A DNA stretch of 36,549 bases, taken from the NCBI RefSeq assembly GCF_001591045.1, contig NZ_BCUA01000038.1:1-36549 (forward strand), written 5' to 3'. The DNA comes from Sphingopyxis granuli NBRC 100800 (GTDB lineage Bacteria; Pseudomonadota; Alphaproteobacteria; Sphingomonadales; Sphingomonadaceae). The notes under the pieces were generated by a model. That model saw nothing but the letters and a program-made list of their open reading frames with translations. It had not been told where the DNA came from and made no database searches. Numbering within the stretch: position 1 is the stretch's first letter; the number at the start of each line of letters is the position of its first letter. Shown piece after piece: positions 32,608 to 36,549 of this stretch. The position numbers were made by a program, and so were the translations under genes.

Positions 32608-33738
32608 ATGACCGCTGCTTTCCCTTCCGCAACCGATGTTCTCATCGTCGGGGCAGGCATGGCGGGAAGCGGGCTGGCGGCGGCGCTCGCGCCCCATCGC
32701 CGGGTGCTGATGATCGAGGCGGAGGACGCGCCCGGCTATCATGCGACGGGGCGGTCGGCGGCCTTCTGGCAGCAAAGCTACGGCGGGCCGGACGTCCAGC
32801 CGCTCACCGCCGCCTCGTTCGAGGCGCTCGCGCATCCCGACCCGGCTTTTTCGGAGCGGCCGTTCCTGCTGCCGCGCTCCTCGCTGATCGTCGGCCGCAC
32901 CGAAGAGGCGCCGATTGTGGATGCGTTCATCGCCACCTTCGCCGCGCGCGGCGTCGATGTCGCGCCGCTGGAGGCGGCCGAACTCGCGGCGCGGGTGCCG
33001 GGCCTGCGCGCCGGGTGGACCGCGGCCGCGTCCGAACCCTCGTGCCGCGACATCGATGTCGCGGCGCTGCATGCGGCGTGCCTGCGCGCGGCGCGGCGGG
33101 GCGGGGCGATGCTGGCGACGCGTGCGCCGCTGATCGCTGCGCGCCGCGAAGCCGACGGCTGGACGGTCGAGACCGGGCGGGGGACCGTGCGCGCCGCGGT
33201 GATCGTCAATGCCGCCGGGGCGTGGGCGGATCGCGTCGCGGCCGCCTGCGGCGCGGCGCCGACGGGCATCCGGCCCTATCGCCGCACCATGGCGCAGGTC
33301 CGGCTGGGCGCACCGGTTCCGGCCGCGCTGCCGCTGATCGTCCATGTCGGCGGCGATTTCTATTTCAAGGGCGCGGGCGAGGGACGCATCTGGCTGAGCC
33401 CGCACGACGAAACGCCGTCGCCCCCCGGCGATGCCGCGCCCGAGGATATCGACGTCGCGCTCGCGATCGCGCGATTGCAGGCGGTGGTCGACTGGCCGGT
33501 CGCGGCGGTCGAGCGCAAATGGGCCGGCCTGCGCAGCTTCGCGCCCGATCGCCTGCCGGTCTTCGGGGCCGACCCGCATGTTCCGGGCTTCGTCTGGTGC
33601 GCGGGGCAGGGCGGTTTCGGCATCCAGACCGCGCCCGCGATCAGCGCCCTGCTCGCCGCCGCACTCGGCGCGCCGATGCCGGGTGGAGCGATCGGCGCGA
33701 TCGATCCCGCCGCCTTTTCGCCCGCGCGCTTCGCCTGA
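32608..33738 (+). CDS. FAD-dependent oxidoreductase (DAO/DadA family)
   Basis: This 376-residue flavoprotein belongs to the D-amino-acid oxidase-like fold that includes DadA, glycine oxidase and sarcosine oxidase. The dinucleotide-binding motif is near the N-terminus (DVLIVGAGMAGSGLAAALA, about residues 9-27), followed by HATGRSAAFWQQSYGG, VIVNAAGAWADRVAAACG, PYRRTMAQVRL and the C-terminal FAD motif VWCAGQGGFGIQTAPAISALLAAAL. Substrate cannot be fixed from sequence; an amine or amino acid is likely. There is no clear Shine-Dalgarno before the ATG at 32608, so a short-leader or leaderless transcript is possible; the ATG at 32596 is an alternative. It is divergent from the Tad operon. Confidence 0.85.
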   Translation: MTAAFPSATDVLIVGAGMAGSGLAAALAPHRRVLMIEAEDAPGYHATGRSAAFWQQSYGGPDVQPLTAASFEALAHPDPAFSERPFLLPRSSLIVGRTEEAPIVDAFIATFAARGVDVAPLEAAELAARVPGLRAGWTAAASEPSCRDIDVAALHAACLRAARRGGAMLATRAPLIAARREADGWTVETGRGTVRAAVIVNAAGAWADRVAAACGAAPTGIRPYRRTMAQVRLGAPVPAALPLIVHVGGDFYFKGAGEGRIWLSPHDETPSPPGDAAPEDIDVALAIARLQAVVDWPVAAVERKWAGLRSFAPDRLPVFGADPHVPGFVWCAGQGGFGIQTAPAISALLAAALGAPMPGGAIGAIDPAAFSPARFA

Positions 33739-33826
33739 CCGCAACGCGCCCTTGCAACGCGAAACGGGCGGCTTACCATGACCTGGCCGCCGCGAGCCGG
33801 CGGCACCCCGAAACGCGGAGGACCCG

Positions 33827-34003
33827 ATGGCGCATTATTTCGAGATCAAGAAGAACAAGAAGGGCGAGTTCGTCGCCTATTTCAAATATAACAGCGAGCC
33901 GATCTTCTGGACCGAAGGCTATACCAGCAAGGCCTCGGCCAAAAATGCGATCGAGTCGATCCTGAAGAACGGCCCGGGCGCCGAGGTTCGCGAGGCCGAA
34001 TAG
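33827..34003 (+). CDS. YegP family (DUF1508) small protein
   Basis: This 58-residue protein is a single DUF1508/YegP unit: MAHYFEIKKNKKGEFVAYFK, then NSEPIFWTEGYTSKASAKNAIESILKNG. The fold is a small two-strand-and-helix module often found in tandem; here there is one copy. Function is unknown. GGAGG lies five bases before the ATG, which with the codon pattern makes it a real gene despite its size. It ends 32 bases from the end of the convergent rnhA. Confidence 0.88.
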   Translation: MAHYFEIKKNKKGEFVAYFKYNSEPIFWTEGYTSKASAKNAIESILKNGPGAEVREAE

Positions 34004-34025
34004 GGACGCCGAACAGGGGAAGCGC

Positions 34026-34050
34026 GCGCGGGCGTTCAGCGCGCCCGCGC
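34026..34050. terminator. Hairpin at the convergent YegP/rnhA ends
   Basis: GCGCGGGC (34026-34033) pairs with GCCCGCGC (34043-34050), spanning the rnhA stop codon. No U-tract is visible. It may terminate either transcript. Confidence 0.35.
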
Positions 34051-34488
34051 AACCTCCAGCGCCGCGTCGCTCGCCAGCCGGTCGGCCAGTTCATTGTCGC
34101 CGTGCCCGGCGTGGCCCTTGACCCACAGCCATTCGATGCGATGGCGTTTCGCCTCGCTCAGCAGCCTTTGCCACAGGTCGGCATTGGCGACGGGTTTCTT
34201 CGCGGCGGTCTTCCAGCCGTTCTTCTGCCAGCCGTGCACCCATTTGGTGATGCCGTCGCGGACATAGACGCTGTCGGTCGACAGCTCGATGTTGCAGCTT
34301 CGCCTGAGCGCGGCGAGCGCCTCGATCGCGGCCATCAGCTCCATGCGGTTGTTCGTCGTATCGGGTTCGCCGCCCGCCAGCGTCTTCACCGCATCGCCCC
34401 AGCGCAGCACCGCGCCCCAGCCGCCGGGCCCGGGATTGCCCTTGCACGCGCCGTCGGTGGCGATGACGACCGTCCGCGTGTCGTTCAT
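34036..34488 (-). CDS. rnhA: Ribonuclease HI
   Basis: This 150-residue enzyme cleaves the RNA strand of RNA-DNA hybrids. All four catalytic acids are in place: Asp12 in [15 protein letters not shown], Glu50 in [12 protein letters not shown], Asp72 in STDSVYV and Asp136 in DNELADRLA. His126 in KGHAGH corresponds to the flexible catalytic-loop histidine, and the basic handle region ([24 protein letters not shown]) is present. Its length is normal. The start overlaps the thrB stop by four bases (ATGA), so it is translated from the ispH-thrB-rnhA message. Confidence 0.97.
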   Translation of the reverse strand: MNDTRTVVIATDGACKGNPGPGGWGAVLRWGDAVKTLAGGEPDTTNNRMELMAAIEALAALRRSCNIELSTDSVYVRDGITKWVHGWQKNGWKTAAKKPVANADLWQRLLSEAKRHRIEWLWVKGHAGHGDNELADRLASDAALEVARAR

Positions 34489-35444
34489 GCCGCGAACAGC
34501 GCCGCGGCGTCATGCGCCTGATAGCGGCGCAGGCGGGCGAGGAGCGGGGCCGGGTCCTTGCGGGTGACCAGCGCGTCGGCGGGGGTATGGACCCAGTCGT
34601 GCGCGCGGGTCAGCAGGAAGCGCAGCGCCGCGCCGCGCGCGAGCAGCGGCAGCGCCGCGACCTCGGCGTCGGTCAGCGCGATCTCGCGGGCATAGCCGCG
34701 CATCAGCGCCTGCGCGCGCGCCGGGTCGCAATGGCGGCCATCGTCGGAGAATGTCCATGAGGCATGCGTGACCGCGAGGTCATAGGCGCGGAAATCGCTC
34801 GCCGCGAAATAGAAGTCGATCAACCCCGTCACCCGGTCGCCCAGCATCAGCACATTGTCGGGAAACAGGTCGGCATGGATCACATGCGCGGGCAGATCGC
34901 CCGGCCAGTGGGCATCGAGGAAAGCGAGCTCTGCGTCGACCAGATCCTGCAAACCCGAAATCACCGCGTCGAGGTCGCCGGTCGCCTCGGCGATGGCGCG
35001 CCAGTGGCGATGGCCCATGCTGTTCTCGCGCCCGCCGGGGAAGCTGGCGGCCGCGCGGTGCATCGCGCCGAGCGCCGCGCCGACCGCCTCGCACTGGCTC
35101 GGCATCGGATGGCTCGGCGAGATGCCGGGCAGGAACTGGATGATGCACGCGGCGCGGTCCGAAATCCGCTGGATCGCCTCGCCGTCGCGGTCGCGGATCA
35201 TCGCCGGAACCGGGCAGCCATGATCGGCAAGATGGCCGAGCAGGTCGACGAAGAAGGGCAGGTCGCCCGCCTGCACCCGCTTTTCATAGAGGGTCAGGAT
35301 GAAACGGCCGTCCGTCGTCTCGAGCAGGAAATTGCTGTTCTCGACCCCTTCGGCGATGCCCTTGCACGACACGACGGTGCCGATGGCGTAGCGGGCGACC
35401 AGCGCGGCGAGGTCGTCGGGGTCGACGTGCGTGTAAACGGCCAT
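34485..35444 (-). CDS. thrB: Homoserine kinase (choline-kinase-like type II)
   Basis: This 319-residue protein is the APH/choline-kinase-fold homoserine kinase found in proteobacteria, which phosphorylates homoserine in threonine synthesis. It is not the GHMP-type enzyme. Markers: MAVYTHV start, [28 protein letters not shown] for [13 protein letters not shown], the Brenner motif [13 protein letters not shown] with Asp192 and Asn197, and [18 protein letters not shown] with Asp210 as metal ligand. It lies 13 bases after ispH and overlaps rnhA by four, an order common in alphaproteobacteria. Confidence in the specific substrate comes from this neighbourhood and the motifs. Confidence 0.95.
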   Translation of the reverse strand: MAVYTHVDPDDLAALVARYAIGTVVSCKGIAEGVENSNFLLETTDGRFILTLYEKRVQAGDLPFFVDLLGHLADHGCPVPAMIRDRDGEAIQRISDRAACIIQFLPGISPSHPMPSQCEAVGAALGAMHRAAASFPGGRENSMGHRHWRAIAEATGDLDAVISGLQDLVDAELAFLDAHWPGDLPAHVIHADLFPDNVLMLGDRVTGLIDFYFAASDFRAYDLAVTHASWTFSDDGRHCDPARAQALMRGYAREIALTDAEVAALPLLARGAALRFLLTRAHDWVHTPADALVTRKDPAPLLARLRRYQAHDAAALFAA

Positions 35445-35457
35445 CGGGCTTTGGTCC

Positions 35458-36429
35458 TTATGCCGCCGGTTCGAGCCCGCGGGGCAGCTTGAACACCATA
35501 TTCTCCTCCGCGGACACGATCGTCTGCTCGGCGATCGGGCGGTGGGCGGCTACGGCGTCGATGACTTCGCGGACCAGCGTTTCGGGCGCGCTGGCGCCGG
35601 CGGTGATCCCCAGCGTGGCGATGTCGGCCAGCCACGCGGGGTCGATGTCCACCCCGCGCTGGATCAGGTGCGCCGGGGTGCCGAGCCGTTCGGCGACCTC
35701 GACGAGCCGCAGGCTGTTCGAACTGTTCGGGGCGCCGATCACGATCACCCGGTCGCAACGCGGCGCGATTGCCTTCACCGCGTCCTGCCGGTTCGATGTC
35801 GCATAGCAGATATCCTCGCCGCGCGGACCCTGGATCGACGGAAAACGGTGGCGCAGCGCGGCGACGACGCTGGCGGTATCGTCGACCGACAGCGTCGTCT
35901 GGGTCAGGAAGGCCAGCTTGTCGGGATCGGGCGGCGTCAGCGTCGCGACGTCGTCGACCGATTCGACCAGCGTCATCGCGCCTTCGGGAAGCTGCCCCAG
36001 CGTGCCGATCACCTCGGGATGGCCGGCGTGGCCGATGAAGATGATGTGGCGCCCCGCCTCGTTCGCGCGCTCGGCCTGACGGTGGACCTTGGACACCAGC
36101 GGACAGGTGGCGTCGATATAGTCGAGCCCGCGCGCTTCGGCCTTTTCGGGCACTGCCTTGGGAACGCCGTGGGCGCTGAATACCACCGGCACGCCGTCGG
36201 GAACCTGGCTCAGCGATTCGACGAAAATCGCGCCCTTCGCCTTCAGCGCGTCGACGACATAGCGATTGTGGACGATCTCGTGCCGGACATAGACGGGCGC
36301 GCCATAGCGTTCGATCGCCAGTTCGACGATGCGGATCGCGCGATCGACGCCGGCGCAGAAACCGTGCGGAGCGGCGACCAGAACGGTCAGTTCGGCGCGG
36401 CCCGGCGTCAGGGGGGAAAGGGCGTTCAT
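35458..36429 (-). CDS. ispH: 4-hydroxy-3-methylbut-2-enyl diphosphate reductase
   Basis: This 323-residue iron-sulfur enzyme makes isopentenyl and dimethylallyl diphosphate in the last step of the MEP pathway. The three cluster cysteines are Cys25 in [13 protein letters not shown], Cys109 in DATCPLV and Cys208 in ICYATSNRQ. Substrate residues [22 protein letters not shown] (with the conserved Glu139) and [16 protein letters not shown] are intact. The length is normal. It begins the leftward ispH-thrB-rnhA operon. No clear Shine-Dalgarno precedes the ATG at 36429. Confidence 0.97.
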   Translation of the reverse strand: MNALSPLTPGRAELTVLVAAPHGFCAGVDRAIRIVELAIERYGAPVYVRHEIVHNRYVVDALKAKGAIFVESLSQVPDGVPVVFSAHGVPKAVPEKAEARGLDYIDATCPLVSKVHRQAERANEAGRHIIFIGHAGHPEVIGTLGQLPEGAMTLVESVDDVATLTPPDPDKLAFLTQTTLSVDDTASVVAALRHRFPSIQGPRGEDICYATSNRQDAVKAIAPRCDRVIVIGAPNSSNSLRLVEVAERLGTPAHLIQRGVDIDPAWLADIATLGITAGASAPETLVREVIDAVAAHRPIAEQTIVSAEENMVFKLPRGLEPAA

Positions 36430-36549
36430 GGTGCGCGCGCTCTAGCGCAGCAGGCGCCATGCGGTAAAGCTCCCCGTTGCGCCGCGTTCATCGCACCGAT
36501 AAGAAGCGGCGCGCATAGAGCATTCTCTAGGGTCAGGACCCATGAATTG

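Noticed and set aside
33739..33826. Additional small gene between the FAD oxidoreductase and the YegP-like gene
   Set aside because: The 88 bp have no start with ribosome binding site and coding-like codon use; only a short GCCGCC/GGCGGC hairpin is present.

Overview
The window is chromosomal DNA from a GC-rich alphaproteobacterium, most likely a member of the Sphingomonadales (Sphingopyxis-like). The basis is the gene set: a SciP/DUF1153 CtrA inhibitor, a UrcA-family protein, a DUF2520 protein, split glyQ/glyS, a Tad pilus operon, a PEP-CTERM protein and a lactate-2-monooxygenase-like enzyme. Short palindromic repeats of kinds I associate with sphingomonad genomes support this. The genus is inferred, not proven.

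Layout. Positions 1-4100 read leftwards: rplY (L25), two tandem TraB/GumN (Tiki-fold) proteins, a small XRE regulator overlapping a four-helix membrane protein, and a UrcA-family secreted protein. Positions 4330-10807 read rightwards: glyQ, a DUF559 endonuclease gene bounded by inverted repeats, glyS, then ppdK. A tRNA-Arg(ACG) follows. Positions 11112-14063 read leftwards: a YadA-like trimeric autotransporter and a DUF2520 protein. Next come an FMN alpha-hydroxy-acid oxidase and sciP (rightwards), a membrane diguanylate cyclase (leftwards), then glucokinase, DUF808, a class III aminotransferase and a PEP-CTERM protein (rightwards). A PhoR-like kinase (leftwards) faces a small Tat-exported protein and a fumarylacetoacetase-family enzyme. 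Positions 25410-32498 hold a leftward Tad/Cpa pilus operon, cpaA-cpaB-cpaC-cpaD-cpaE-tadB-tadC, without the motor ATPase gene or a pilin gene. An FAD oxidoreductase and a YegP-like protein (rightwards) and the leftward chain ispH-thrB-rnhA close the window.

Most of this is housekeeping or common accessory content. The most unusual locus is glyQ-glyS. A 447-bp unit, a DUF559 nuclease gene with about 50-bp terminal inverted repeats made of nested hairpins, sits exactly at the glyQ/glyS junction, and its reading frame is coupled by overlaps to both synthetase genes. glyS itself carries two further disturbances: an 88-bp double-hairpin palindromic element translated in frame (a non-coding relative lies at 15894-15978), and an AT-richer block after the conserved GSKDP-ALRR motif that looks like an inserted or exchanged segment. 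Together they suggest that an essential synthetase operon has been invaded repeatedly without losing its frames.

Surface and cell-cycle functions form a second theme: Tad pilus, adhesin, PEP-CTERM protein, diguanylate cyclase, and SciP with a near-consensus CtrA box in its own promoter.
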